DNA of 32,201 bases from an uncultured Arenicella sp. (GTDB lineage: Bacteria > Pseudomonadota > Gammaproteobacteria > Arenicellales > Arenicellaceae), in contig CALJJR010000013.1 of NCBI GenBank assembly GCA_937973905.1, positions 1 to 32,201 on the forward strand. Reading direction: 5' to 3'. Below, piece by piece: positions 8,519-18,099 of the stretch. A program made the translations under genes and the position numbers. The first letter of the stretch is position 1; every line of letters begins with the position of its first letter. Under the pieces are notes generated by a model. The model was given only the letters and a program-made list of their open reading frames with translations. It was not told where the DNA came from and did no database searches.

Positions 8519-8895
8519 ATGCCCGCGCCTTGGCTGCCAGTGTCGATTTGCTGCATATCAACCGTAAGAATTCGCCCTTCGCTGTTATGCGTTAAGGTGC
8601 AGGTGTACTGAACCGCTTTACCACTACCAAGTCGCACTCCAAATCCACCAACACCAACGCCGCCGCCCTTAGTAAAGCTGTAACTCGTATAGTGGCGACC
8701 ACCTTGTTTGCCGGTGCTAACTGGCTTTCCTTTAAGCATTTTCTTTGCTTCGTCTAACGTTGTTTTACCCTCAACGATTTTCCCGCAGGCCTCGTAATTA
8801 AATTTCTTACCAGACTTTGAACCACCCAAGCCGATGGCCTGAGCCGAAGTACTGAAGACCATAGCAGCCACCCCTAACGCGATAATTTTTTTCAT
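8515..8895 (-). CDS. Small secreted protein, possible BamE/SmpA-like fold
   Basis: Signal peptide MKKIIALGVAAMVFSTSAQA; short GKTTLDEAKKMLKGKPVSTGKQGGRHYTSYSF pattern resembles BamE-like repeats; stop overlaps the convergent neighbour by 4 bp. Confidence 0.5.
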   Translation of the reverse strand: MKKIIALGVAAMVFSTSAQAIGLGGSKSGKKFNYEACGKIVEGKTTLDEAKKMLKGKPVSTGKQGGRHYTSYSFTKGGGVGVGGFGVRLGSGKAVQYTCTLTHNSEGRILTVDMQQIDTGSQGAGI

Positions 8896-9020
8896 TTTGA
8901 TTCCATCAATACATGTTTTTAATTGGTTTATCGTCTGACCGAGGGCCAGCCGAAGGAATCAGTATAACGATTTACAAACCGAGGGAGAACTCCCCAAACG
9001 GGTGATTTGAGGCATTAAAA

Positions 9021-10481
9021 TCAATCCACTATTTTGATTTTGGTGCCGGGAACTGGTTCGCCATCAGGATAAGCATTGTTGATCAAACGAAGCTGCTGTT
9101 CGGCATAATCACTTAACGATGATTGTCTAGCTAGCCTAGCAAAGGTATCGCCAGCTTGTGCCTCTACCATTCTAATCTTGCTTTCAGAAGCCAACATTTT
9201 TTCATTTGACTTGAGTCCTCGTACGCTCCGAACCGTGCTAAAGAAATTTTGTGTGGGTAAGCTTTTACCTTGGCCTAATATTAGCAATCGTTGGTCACCA
9301 CGCTGAATAGCGCTAACTCGAACATTTTGTTGCTGACGCGTTCGTTGATCGCTAATGGTTGCTACGCCGGCATAAGCCTCACCATCAGCCAACTGTATGC
9401 GTTGACCATCGCGAAACCCTTGAAAATTTGAGCGTAGAAAATCGTCAATGTTTCCGCCGGAATTATTCGGCGCCATGCGCATACGAACAACTTGAGACCC
9501 ATCTGGCGCAACTCCCACGAGTTCAGCTGGTTGATTAATGATCCGCCACTCCTCAGGAAAGCGAATGAATAGATCGAGACTCTTGTGATAAAAACGATTA
9601 CCACGGGTAATGCCTTGACTTTCACTCTCGCCAAAAATCATACCATCGGTAAGCCTAAGAAAACGTCCATCGTCCGGTACAGGCTGACTTGCATCACGGT
9701 ACTCCGCCGCGGCCGCGATCACGCCTTGCAAGCGTGTATCGTTTCGTGGGTGCGAAGCAAACAAACCATGATAGCCTTGCACCTCGCGGCCCTCGAGCCG
9801 CGCCTTCTCTTTGTTGAACAATTCTTGATCTTTCAGAATTCCGATCACGCCAATCATGTCTTCTGGATCATAGTTATTTTGCGCGATGTACTTTGCGCCC
9901 AATGAATCCGATTGCAGTTCTTGTGTTCGGCCGTAACCACTCATTAATGCGCCCCCCAGCATCTGCGACAGCTGGAGTAAATCGCCGCTGCCTGTGCCAA
10001 CTGCAACCGCAACCGATGCTACGCTGGCCAGCTGTTGTTGGGCGGCTCGCTGTGCTCCGTGCCGCGCCGTAACGTGGCCAATTTCATGCCCAATGACACC
10101 CGCGAGATGCGATTCACGGTTCATATAAGCCATGATGCCTCTAGTGATATAGACATAGCCACCCGGCAGCGCAAAAGCGTTGACTTGTGGGCTATCTAAC
10201 AAAGTAAATGTCCACTGCAAATCAGGGCGCTCACTTTTTGCCGCTAGCCGTTGTCCAATGTCATTAATATAAGCTTGAAGCTCGGGGTCTTCGTAGATTT
10301 GATATTGCTTTAGGATTTCTTGGTGGTACTTGGCTCCGGCGTTGATCTCCCAAGATTCAGACAAGGCAACTTCAGGACGACCCGTAACCGGATTGGTTGC
10401 GCAACCTTGCGCAAATACGACGATGCAGGCCAGCAAGACACAACGATTAATAACTTTAATTAAGTACATACTCTTGAGCAT
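9021..10481 (-). CDS. M48 family metalloprotease lipoprotein with a LysM-like C-terminus
   Basis: HEIGHVTARHGAQRAAQ zinc motif; lipobox FAQGC; C-terminal VEAQAGDTFARLARQSS...LINNAYPDGEPVPGTKIKIVD. Start placed at MLKSM (10481) or MYLIK (10469) rather than the ORF-track start. Confidence 0.85.
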   Translation of the reverse strand: MLKSMYLIKVINRCVLLACIVVFAQGCATNPVTGRPEVALSESWEINAGAKYHQEILKQYQIYEDPELQAYINDIGQRLAAKSERPDLQWTFTLLDSPQVNAFALPGGYVYITRGIMAYMNRESHLAGVIGHEIGHVTARHGAQRAAQQQLASVASVAVAVGTGSGDLLQLSQMLGGALMSGYGRTQELQSDSLGAKYIAQNNYDPEDMIGVIGILKDQELFNKEKARLEGREVQGYHGLFASHPRNDTRLQGVIAAAAEYRDASQPVPDDGRFLRLTDGMIFGESESQGITRGNRFYHKSLDLFIRFPEEWRIINQPAELVGVAPDGSQVVRMRMAPNNSGGNIDDFLRSNFQGFRDGQRIQLADGEAYAGVATISDQRTRQQQNVRVSAIQRGDQRLLILGQGKSLPTQNFFSTVRSVRGLKSNEKMLASESKIRMVEAQAGDTFARLARQSSLSDYAEQQLRLINNAYPDGEPVPGTKIKIVD

Positions 10482-10505
10482 ATTGAACCTCGAAAGTGGA
10501 GTGCG

Positions 10506-10535
10506 AGAGCTAGCATTAAGAGAGCTAGCATTAAG
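10506..10535. repeat. 15-bp perfect tandem duplication (agagctagcattaag x2)
   Basis: Direct reading; lies upstream of the likely M48 protease start. Confidence 0.9.
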
Positions 10536-10618
10536 ATAGCACATTGTTTCAAGACGCAGCAGCGGGGAGGATTACACTCTGACAATCTTTTACCATTGTC
10601 AGCAACACCGATGTGAGA

Positions 10619-11419
10619 CTACTTGAACGGTGACAACAACATTTGGTCGACCCTTTTGCAATCGCCTTGCTCTCCTTCTAGACCAATTTCCATCGTGGAA
10701 TGCCCATCTCGAGGCTCATCGGTATAAGTCTTGAACATTCGATCCCACCAGATGAGAAAGAAACCGTAATTAGTGTCTTGTTCATCGCGGTGAATAGAGT
10801 GGTGCGCACGATGCACATCAGGAGTAGCGATAACCATGCGCAACACCTGGTCGAGTCGACGCGGTAACTTCAAATTACTGTGGTTAAAGGCTGGACCAAT
10901 AAACAGCATCAACTCAAAGACAATCACAGCAGTAACGGACGCGCCCAACAAAGCGACAAACAGTGATTTGTAGAGCAGAGAAAGAAACAATTCCAGCGGA
11001 TGAAAACGAATCGCTGTGGTCACATCCATATCGTGATCAGCGTGATGAACTCGATGCATTCGCCACAACAACGGAATTTTATGAGTCGCCACGTGTTGCC
11101 AATAAATTGCAAAATCGAGGGCAATTACCGCTAGCAAACCCGCGACCCAAGGCGAGACATCTAGCACATTGAATAAACCGAACCCGCGTTCACCAGCCCA
11201 TATTGCAACAGCCACCAAGGTCAGCGGTACCAGTAGCCGCATGATCAAGGTATTCACAACGAATAAGAAAAGATTATGATAAATCCGCTCGATTCCGTTC
11301 TTAAAGAGGTCGCGACGGGGTGCGACCCCTTGTAGAAGTATCAATAAAAAAAATGCCGTAATCGGCAGCAGAGTGGCTAAGTTCTCAAGCGTAACTGGAT
11401 TCATTATCTGGTCCGACAT
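10619..11419 (-). CDS. Sterol desaturase / fatty acid hydroxylase family protein
   Basis: Multi-pass membrane protein with His clusters HVATH, HRVHHADHDMD and HRAHHSIH. Confidence 0.88.
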   Translation of the reverse strand: MSDQIMNPVTLENLATLLPITAFFLLILLQGVAPRRDLFKNGIERIYHNLFLFVVNTLIMRLLVPLTLVAVAIWAGERGFGLFNVLDVSPWVAGLLAVIALDFAIYWQHVATHKIPLLWRMHRVHHADHDMDVTTAIRFHPLELFLSLLYKSLFVALLGASVTAVIVFELMLFIGPAFNHSNLKLPRRLDQVLRMVIATPDVHRAHHSIHRDEQDTNYGFFLIWWDRMFKTYTDEPRDGHSTMEIGLEGEQGDCKRVDQMLLSPFK

Positions 11420-11489
11420 ACCGCTCGCTCAATAATACTTGAGAAGTGGCCGCAGTATGCGCCCAGCGACGAGGAATATGCTAACCAAT

Positions 11490-12125
11490 TTAACTTAGCA
11501 CACGCTTCCCCTCGATCCAGTGAAGAACGGGCTCCCATTCAATCATGTCTTGCTTAACTTCTGAGGCTGGCATTTCGAAAATCCCGACACCCGAGTCTGC
11601 TGCTTTAACGTAATTCTGAGAATTTCGTATAACGCCAACAAAAGGTACGTCCAAGGCCTTCAAGAATGACAAGAGAGCTTGGTAGGAGTGATAGTTCTTT
11701 TGTGCACGATTCGCCACCACACCGATAATCGCCTTAGCATTATTTTTTCGAACACGTGCGGTTATATCAGTAATAAAGCTGGCTGCTACTCGCATATCTA
11801 TCGCTGATGGCAATACTGGAATAATAACCACGTCGACCAGTTTTATAAGACGCGCAACTTTGGCGCTATCGGTACGCGCGGGTGCATCGTAGATCACTCG
11901 TTGTGTGTCAACATGTGGATAAATTTTTCCTTTGAGGCCATTAAAACCTTGGATTTTATTTTCATCCTTGGGGCGAACCCGCAACCATTCCATCGATGAT
12001 TGCTGGGGGTCTAAATCCACTAGAGCGGTAGATATGTCCCAAACCGCATAGTAAGTGGCAAGGTTGGTTGCGATTGTGGTTTTACCGCAACCACCCTTGG
12101 GATTTACAACGAGTATGGAACGCAT
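11490..12125 (-). CDS. ParA-family P-loop ATPase (orphan; no ParB seen in window)
   Basis: MRSILVVNPKGGCGKTTIATNLA deviant Walker A; ALVDLDPQQSSMEWL; VIYDAPA. Start trimmed to MRSIL. Confidence 0.85.
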   Translation of the reverse strand: MRSILVVNPKGGCGKTTIATNLATYYAVWDISTALVDLDPQQSSMEWLRVRPKDENKIQGFNGLKGKIYPHVDTQRVIYDAPARTDSAKVARLIKLVDVVIIPVLPSAIDMRVAASFITDITARVRKNNAKAIIGVVANRAQKNYHSYQALLSFLKALDVPFVGVIRNSQNYVKAADSGVGIFEMPASEVKQDMIEWEPVLHWIEGKRVLS

Positions 12126-12266
12126 TTGTTGGCCCTCTTTATTATTAGTCATTATTCAGCACTGTTTTGCATTGGTACTCAGACCAAGGATTATCTCAAT
12201 CAGAGGTTTCATCAATCGATTGAGGATACTATCATTTCATTTTGTTGCCAAACCCGCGCGCATCTA

Positions 12267-12965
12267 ATGACCGCTGAGATCCTTATTGTCGAAGACGAAA
12301 AAGAAATAGCTGATACCTTAGAGTACGCCTTCGCTTCTGCCGGAATGCAAACTCTTTGGGTCAGCTCTGGCGATGAGGCTCGCAAGTACTGGCAGACCAA
12401 GGAATTTGATTTGTGTGTGCTGGACGTCGGTCTACCTGATCATAATGGCTTTGAATTGCTTAAAGAGTTGCGTCAATCGGGAGCTCAAAACTGTAATCTA
12501 CCGGTTGTTTTTCTAACCGCACGCAATGACGAAATCGATCGCATTATTGGCTTAGAAATTGGCGCAGATGATTATGTTTGTAAGCCATTCAGCCCACGTG
12601 AGGTGGTGGCGCGAGCCAAAGCAATAATCAAACGCACCGGTTCAAACCAGACGTCAAGCATTGCAGCCACGGACAACCCTTTTATCGTTAATGAACAACG
12701 CTTCACAATTCAATTAGAGTCAGAAACTCTGCCGTTGACCAGAGCTGAGTTTCATTTGCTCTCTACTCTGCTTTCCCAGCCAGGGCGGGTATTCACTCGA
12801 CGTCAGTTAATGGACAATGTGTTTTCAGACAATCATCCGTCTGACGATCGGGCCATCGACACCCATGTAAAAACACTGCGCGCCAAGTTGAACACACAAA
12901 AGCCTCACCAAGAGTACATCGTTACCCATCGCGGCTTTGGTTATAGTTTAAATATGGAAAGCTAA
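12267..12965 (+). CDS. creB: OmpR/CreB-type response regulator
   Basis: ILIVEDEKEIADTLEYAF, LDVGLPDHNGFELL, GADDYVCKPFSPREVVAR, C-terminal winged helix TRRQLMDNVF...DTHVKTLRAKL. Start set at ATG 12267 (MTAEILIVEDE). The name rests on pairing with the CreC-like kinase. Confidence 0.8.
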   Translation: MTAEILIVEDEKEIADTLEYAFASAGMQTLWVSSGDEARKYWQTKEFDLCVLDVGLPDHNGFELLKELRQSGAQNCNLPVVFLTARNDEIDRIIGLEIGADDYVCKPFSPREVVARAKAIIKRTGSNQTSSIAATDNPFIVNEQRFTIQLESETLPLTRAEFHLLSTLLSQPGRVFTRRQLMDNVFSDNHPSDDRAIDTHVKTLRAKLNTQKPHQEYIVTHRGFGYSLNMES

Positions 12966-12977
12966 GCCATCCGAACT

Positions 12978-14432
12978 ATGCGCATTTCATACGGCCTGCG
13001 AGCCTTCGCTATTTATTTCCTTATCTTGGGAACATTGGTTTGGTTCACACTCGATAATGCTGTTGAGCGCCTGAATGACAGTATGCGTCAATCAGCCGAA
13101 AGCGTGATGGTCGACATGGCTAATTTACTCGCCGAGATTATTGAACGAGATTTACCAGCGAATGCCACTGTGCCCACACAGACCTTGGCCGCGCTGTTCA
13201 ATGAACTTACACAACGGGATCTACAAGCCAAGATTTACAACGTAGTCAAAACGCAAGTTGACTCTTCGGTCATCATCACCGATGCATCCGGCGTTGTTCT
13301 CTTCGATTCGACTGGCAAACACACTGGCGCGGATTTCTCACAATGGAATGATATCAAACTGACCTTAGAGGGAAGCTACGGAGCACGCACCTCCTACATA
13401 GACCAAGATCGCACCGAGCCAGACGACCCGAAAGCCATGTACATTGCTGCACCCATAAAGCACCAAGGCAAAATTGTCGGTTCGGTTAGTTTGGCCAAGC
13501 CAATTGACAGCCTAGAGACTCATCTCGTTGCCGAAAGTAAGCAACTTCAACGCTATGCATTCTTGCTTTTGCTCGCTGCACTTGCCATTGGTTATGTGCT
13601 CAGTCTTTGGTTCACCTATGCGTTGAATCGTATCTCTTCTTATGCAAATGCCATGGCCGCAGGCAAGCAAGCAGAACAACCGCAATTTCTTGATTCTCGG
13701 CTCGCGGCTTTGAGTAATTCGGTCACCAATCTGCGCAATCAAGTGGATGGCAAGCAGTACGTTGAAGAGTACGTGCATAGCTTGACCCACGAACTCAAAA
13801 CGCCCCTTACCAGCATTGGCGCAACCGTAGAATTACTTGAAGAACCGATGTCGGAAAAAGATCGTGCGCGATTTTATGACAACCTAAAGAGCTCCAATCA
13901 ACGTATGGCCAAATTAGTGGAACGCATGTTATCGCTCGCCCAGCTGGAGGGACGAAGCGAATTAGCATCAGTGGAAGAGTTTGACCTTGTTGCAACCATC
14001 AATCGCTTAATCGACGAAAGAAAAACGCTGGCCGAGCAACGCAGCATTGAAATCAAATTTATGGTTGCGAACGACGCTCAGGTTCAAGGTGATCAAATAT
14101 TGCTAGGCCAAGCAATCGCTAACTTGTTAGACAATGCGCTTAGGTTCGCAAACACTAACTCAGAAATTTTAGTTGAGCTTTTTACCAATCCCCAAGAGCA
14201 TAAAATAGCGATTAGTAATGCCGGCGAGCGTATTCCGGAATACGCCTTAGATAAGGTATTCGATCGATTTTTCTCACTGCCTAGCAAACATGGGCCAACA
14301 TCAAATACCAAGAGCACAGGTCTAGGACTAAGTTTTGTTCGAGAAATAATGAAACTGCATCAGGGCAGCGTAAGGCTGAGCAATACCGACACTGGGGTCA
14401 CCGCTGTTCTTGACTGGCCAAATATTCGCTAA
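12978..14432 (+). CDS. creC: CreC-like sensor histidine kinase
   Basis: Length (484 aa) and motifs match recalled CreC: LFDSTGKHTGADFSQWNDIKLTLEGSYGART, MYIAAPI, YVEEYVHSLTHELKTPLTSI, NLLDNAL, RFFSLPS...STGLGLSFV. Confidence 0.8.
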   Translation: MRISYGLRAFAIYFLILGTLVWFTLDNAVERLNDSMRQSAESVMVDMANLLAEIIERDLPANATVPTQTLAALFNELTQRDLQAKIYNVVKTQVDSSVIITDASGVVLFDSTGKHTGADFSQWNDIKLTLEGSYGARTSYIDQDRTEPDDPKAMYIAAPIKHQGKIVGSVSLAKPIDSLETHLVAESKQLQRYAFLLLLAALAIGYVLSLWFTYALNRISSYANAMAAGKQAEQPQFLDSRLAALSNSVTNLRNQVDGKQYVEEYVHSLTHELKTPLTSIGATVELLEEPMSEKDRARFYDNLKSSNQRMAKLVERMLSLAQLEGRSELASVEEFDLVATINRLIDERKTLAEQRSIEIKFMVANDAQVQGDQILLGQAIANLLDNALRFANTNSEILVELFTNPQEHKIAISNAGERIPEYALDKVFDRFFSLPSKHGPTSNTKSTGLGLSFVREIMKLHQGSVRLSNTDTGVTAVLDWPNIR

Positions 14433-14585
14433 GCCCGCGACCCTAAATTCTGGTTAATCAAAGCCACACATAAAACACACACAGGCCACACGCCGAACCC
14501 ATCTGGCTAACCAATAATGATCACATTGGATGTGGTTGTACATGGATGTTTTTTCATCACTTATTTATTAGCGAGGAGACGCAGT

Positions 14586-16646
14586 GTGGTTAGATTATTT
14601 GTTGGGGTTTTCACCCTTTCGTTGTGCATACTCAAGACAGCTTGGGCAAATCCTGAAGGGGCAATGGGGCATCTTGAGATGATCGGTGCAAGTGGCCAAA
14701 AACAAACGGCCCTTTTGCTCGATACAAAAATTACCGGCGATGTCGATGGCATGATTGCGGTAATTCAGGTTGAGCAGGCCTTCACCAACCAAAGCTCCGA
14801 GTGGATGCACGGCCGTTATGTATTCCCTCTGCCCGCAATGGCGGCCGTGAGCGACCTCGAGATTCAAATTGGCGAGCGCATTATTCGAGGTGAGGTCCAA
14901 GAAAAAATTCAGGCGCAGAAAAACTTTGCGGCAGCGAAAAAGGCTGGCAAGAAAGCCGGTCTGCTCGAACAGCATCGAGCAAATCTATTCAGTGTAAACG
15001 TGGCCAATCTCGCACCGGGCGAGAAAATCATCACGCGCCTCAGTTATGTTGACCGCGTTCAATTCAGCAACGACCTGTTTGAGTTGCGGTTGCCGACCAC
15101 TCTTACGCCTCGGTATATCACAGGGCAACCACTGCCAACCGACGAACACAAAGTTGAGTTCAATCCGCGTGATCTCGAGGTGCATGGTGGTTGGGCAGCC
15201 GCCACAGATAATGTACCAGACGCACCTGAAATTACGCCGCCTCAAGCACACAGCCTTTTACCCGCGGATAGTCATCAGTTTTCCTTGAGTTTAAAAGTGA
15301 ACCCAGGGTTAGCGACCAACGGCGTATTAAGCCCGAGTCATGCGATTCGCAATCAACATGAACAAGCTGATGCACTCTTGGTGGAATTAAATAGTGGGAC
15401 CGCACCACTAGATCGTGACCTAGTTCTGCATTGGCAAGCGCGTGATGCCGCCAATACACAAGCTGCGTTCTTTCAGCAAACTATTAATCATGATGACCAG
15501 ACTGAGTATTACAGCATGGTGATGGTCACGCCCCCGCAAGTCGGCATTCAAGCCTTACCGCGGGACGTCACGTTCGTAATCGACACCTCGGGTTCCATGG
15601 GTGGCACATCGATTCAACAAGCCAAGAAAGCGCTGCTGCAAGCGCTCAGCCATCTCGATGTAAACGACCGCTTTAACGTCATAGAATTCAATAGCCGCTT
15701 CACTACCCTTTACGGCAAAAGCCAATACGCCACGCCAAACAATCTGCTCGCAGCCCAGCGCCTCGTGATGCGCTTGGAAGCCGGTGGTGGTACCGAAATG
15801 GCCGGGCCACTGAGCTTTGCGATGCAAAACCCGGCCGAGGAAGGCGTTCTAAAACAGATCGTTTTTATAACTGACGGCAGCGTTGGCAATGAAGCTGAAC
15901 TACTTGGCATGATCAAAGATCAGCTTGGTGAAGGACGTTTATTCACCGTGGCGATCGGTTCGGCGCCTAATAATTTCTTCATGCGCAAGGCAGCGAGTTT
16001 CGGGCGGGGAATTTATCTCAATATCAATAAGCTGTCCGAGGTCAGCGAGAAGATCGAACAATTGTCGCGACGAATCCAACAACCCGTGATGCAGAATATT
16101 CGAGTTGATTGGCCATTTGAAGTTGAGCAGTATCCGCAAAAACTGCCAGACCTTTATGCTGGTGAACCGCTGGTGCTGATAGCCAAGTCAGACCGCCCTG
16201 TAAGCGAGGTGAGTGTGAACGGTGAACTGCAAGGACAGACCTGGCGACAAAGACTCAAAAACTCAACTCATAATCAAGCACTCGATATGCAACGCTTGAA
16301 TACGGTCTGGGCTCGTTCAAAAGTCGAAGAACTCATGGACTCATTACTGACTTCACCAGAACAAGCAGACAAGATCCGCCTACAAGTCATTGAACTTGGG
16401 CTGCGCAATCAGCTCGCCACTAAATTCACCAGTTTCATCGCTGTTGAACAGGAAATATCTCGACCCGAATCAGCCACGCCGAAACACAGCAATGTACCCA
16501 ACTTGATGCCAAAGGGCAGCACTATGAATGCCCCACAAACCGCGACACCCGCTACTATCTTGCAGCTAGTGGGCGGCATTTTATTGCTGCTGGTTCTATT
16601 CTGGCAGTCTGGCCCAGGTTTTCGCTGGCCGGCGGAGATCGCCTAA
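14586..16646 (+). CDS. VIT/VWA domain marine proteobacterial sortase target protein
   Basis: VIT domain followed by VWA (DVTFVIDTSGSMGG). C-terminal PQTATPAT + hydrophobic ILQLVGGILLLLVLFW resembles an LPXTG-like sorting signal. Start proposed at GTG 14586, preceded by GAGGAG (14573-14578); gives signal peptide ending AWA. Confidence 0.85.
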   Translation: MVRLFVGVFTLSLCILKTAWANPEGAMGHLEMIGASGQKQTALLLDTKITGDVDGMIAVIQVEQAFTNQSSEWMHGRYVFPLPAMAAVSDLEIQIGERIIRGEVQEKIQAQKNFAAAKKAGKKAGLLEQHRANLFSVNVANLAPGEKIITRLSYVDRVQFSNDLFELRLPTTLTPRYITGQPLPTDEHKVEFNPRDLEVHGGWAAATDNVPDAPEITPPQAHSLLPADSHQFSLSLKVNPGLATNGVLSPSHAIRNQHEQADALLVELNSGTAPLDRDLVLHWQARDAANTQAAFFQQTINHDDQTEYYSMVMVTPPQVGIQALPRDVTFVIDTSGSMGGTSIQQAKKALLQALSHLDVNDRFNVIEFNSRFTTLYGKSQYATPNNLLAAQRLVMRLEAGGGTEMAGPLSFAMQNPAEEGVLKQIVFITDGSVGNEAELLGMIKDQLGEGRLFTVAIGSAPNNFFMRKAASFGRGIYLNINKLSEVSEKIEQLSRRIQQPVMQNIRVDWPFEVEQYPQKLPDLYAGEPLVLIAKSDRPVSEVSVNGELQGQTWRQRLKNSTHNQALDMQRLNTVWARSKVEELMDSLLTSPEQADKIRLQVIELGLRNQLATKFTSFIAVEQEISRPESATPKHSNVPNLMPKGSTMNAPQTATPATILQLVGGILLLLVLFWQSGPGFRWPAEIA

Positions 16647-17224
16647 TGCGTAAAATTATACTAAGCCTATGCTCAATAGCCGGCCTAGCCTTGTTCACTC
16701 AAGGTAGTTACATCAAAGCCAAAGCCCAATTGGCTCAATACCTGATAGACCGATCTTGGTCATCACGGGCAGAACAGCAATTGCCGAGTCGGCCTTGGCC
16801 ATGGTCAGATACGCGAGTCATCGCCCAGTTGAGCATGCCTGAAAAAGGAATTATTCAATACGTGATGAACGATGCCAGCGGCCAAGCGCTGGCATTTGGG
16901 CCTGGCCTGCTGAGCAACTCTGCCAACCCAGGTCACGCTGGCCACAGCCTGATCGCAGGCCATCGCGATACGCATTTCGCCTTCTTACAAGATATCGAAG
17001 TTGGGGAGATAGTCGAGACCCGACATTTCAATGGCGTACATGCTCGCTATCGCGTCATCGATGTGTCCATTATCAATGCAGAGCAGCAGCAGATCCCAAT
17101 CTTGGATGGAGACAAGTTGTCACTGATCACTTGTTATCCCTTTAATGCACTCATACCGCGTGGTCCGCTGCGCTATTTAGTCACGGCGAAGCGTGAACAA
17201 TCTAACCAGCACACAAGTTTGTGA
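16646..17224 (+). CDS. Class GN sortase
   Basis: SLIAGHRDTHFAFL (His), LSLITCYPF (catalytic Cys), RGPLRYLV (Arg); immediately follows its presumptive substrate gene. Confidence 0.88.
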   Translation: MRKIILSLCSIAGLALFTQGSYIKAKAQLAQYLIDRSWSSRAEQQLPSRPWPWSDTRVIAQLSMPEKGIIQYVMNDASGQALAFGPGLLSNSANPGHAGHSLIAGHRDTHFAFLQDIEVGEIVETRHFNGVHARYRVIDVSIINAEQQQIPILDGDKLSLITCYPFNALIPRGPLRYLVTAKREQSNQHTSL

Positions 17225-17244
17225 GTGGTGAATATCAGGAGCCA

Positions 17245-18099
17245 TTAAAATCCGCTTATCAGGCCAAACCAAACAAAGCCGCCGAGCCAACCGTTATTCA
17301 GAAAGGCCTGAAAACAACGTTGACGATCACGGTCTTTGAGCAAATATTGTTGATAAACAAAAAGCCCTGCCGCGAGCAAAAGGCCAATGGAATAACTTGG
17401 ATTCAATGCCAAGTTATTCCCAACAATAAACAGCAGAACTAGCGCGATGAGTTGCAACGCTGCGATCGCCACGCGATCAAGTCGCCCGAATAGTATCGCG
17501 GTGGACTTAACGCCAATTTTGAGATCGTCTTCTCGATCAGACATTGCGTAAGCCGTGTCGTACACAAGCACCCAAGAGAGATTTGCCCCAACCAGCAACC
17601 AAAATGTTGAGTCGAAAGCATGGTCGAAGGCCACGTAAACCATCGGAATACTAAATGAAAAAGCCGCCCCGAGTACCAGCTGTGGTGCGACAAAGAAGCG
17701 TTTCATAAACGGGTAGATCACGGTTAACAAGGCCGCTGGAATCGACCATGGCCAGACCCGCGCCGGCAGCTGCGCTAACAGCAACAAGGCGAGGACGATA
17801 AGTACTCCAAACAGTGCAAGCGCCTCGCCGCTGGAGACCTGCCCCGCCGCCAGGGGGCGTAATTGAGTGCGATCTACAAGCGGGTCTATATCACGATCCG
17901 CGTAGTCGTTGATCACACAGCCAGCTGAACGCATGATGATTACGCCCAGCGCAAATATCCATACCAAGGCCCAGTCGGGCGAGCCTTTGGCAGCAATCCA
18001 GCAGGCCCAAAGAGTCGGCCACATTAACAGCAGCCAACCGATCGGTTTTTCGAAGCGTATCAAGGCCAGATAGTGCGTGAAATTTTTAGGCGTTAACAT
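17245..18099 (-). CDS. ubiA: 4-hydroxybenzoate octaprenyltransferase
   Basis: RFEKPIGWLLLMWPTLWACWIA, CVINDYADRDIDPLVDRTQLRPLA, AYAMSDREDDLKIGVKSTA. Start MLTPKNF. Confidence 0.93.
   Translation of the reverse strand: MLTPKNFTHYLALIRFEKPIGWLLLMWPTLWACWIAAKGSPDWALVWIFALGVIIMRSAGCVINDYADRDIDPLVDRTQLRPLAAGQVSSGEALALFGVLIVLALLLLAQLPARVWPWSIPAALLTVIYPFMKRFFVAPQLVLGAAFSFSIPMVYVAFDHAFDSTFWLLVGANLSWVLVYDTAYAMSDREDDLKIGVKSTAILFGRLDRVAIAALQLIALVLLFIVGNNLALNPSYSIGLLLAAGLFVYQQYLLKDRDRQRCFQAFLNNGWLGGFVWFGLISGF

Noticed and set aside
12126-12266. N-terminal extension of the creB ORF in the ORF track
   Set aside because: The extension does not look like a receiver domain and lies in the divergent intergenic region; ATG 12267 starts directly at MTAEILIVEDE.
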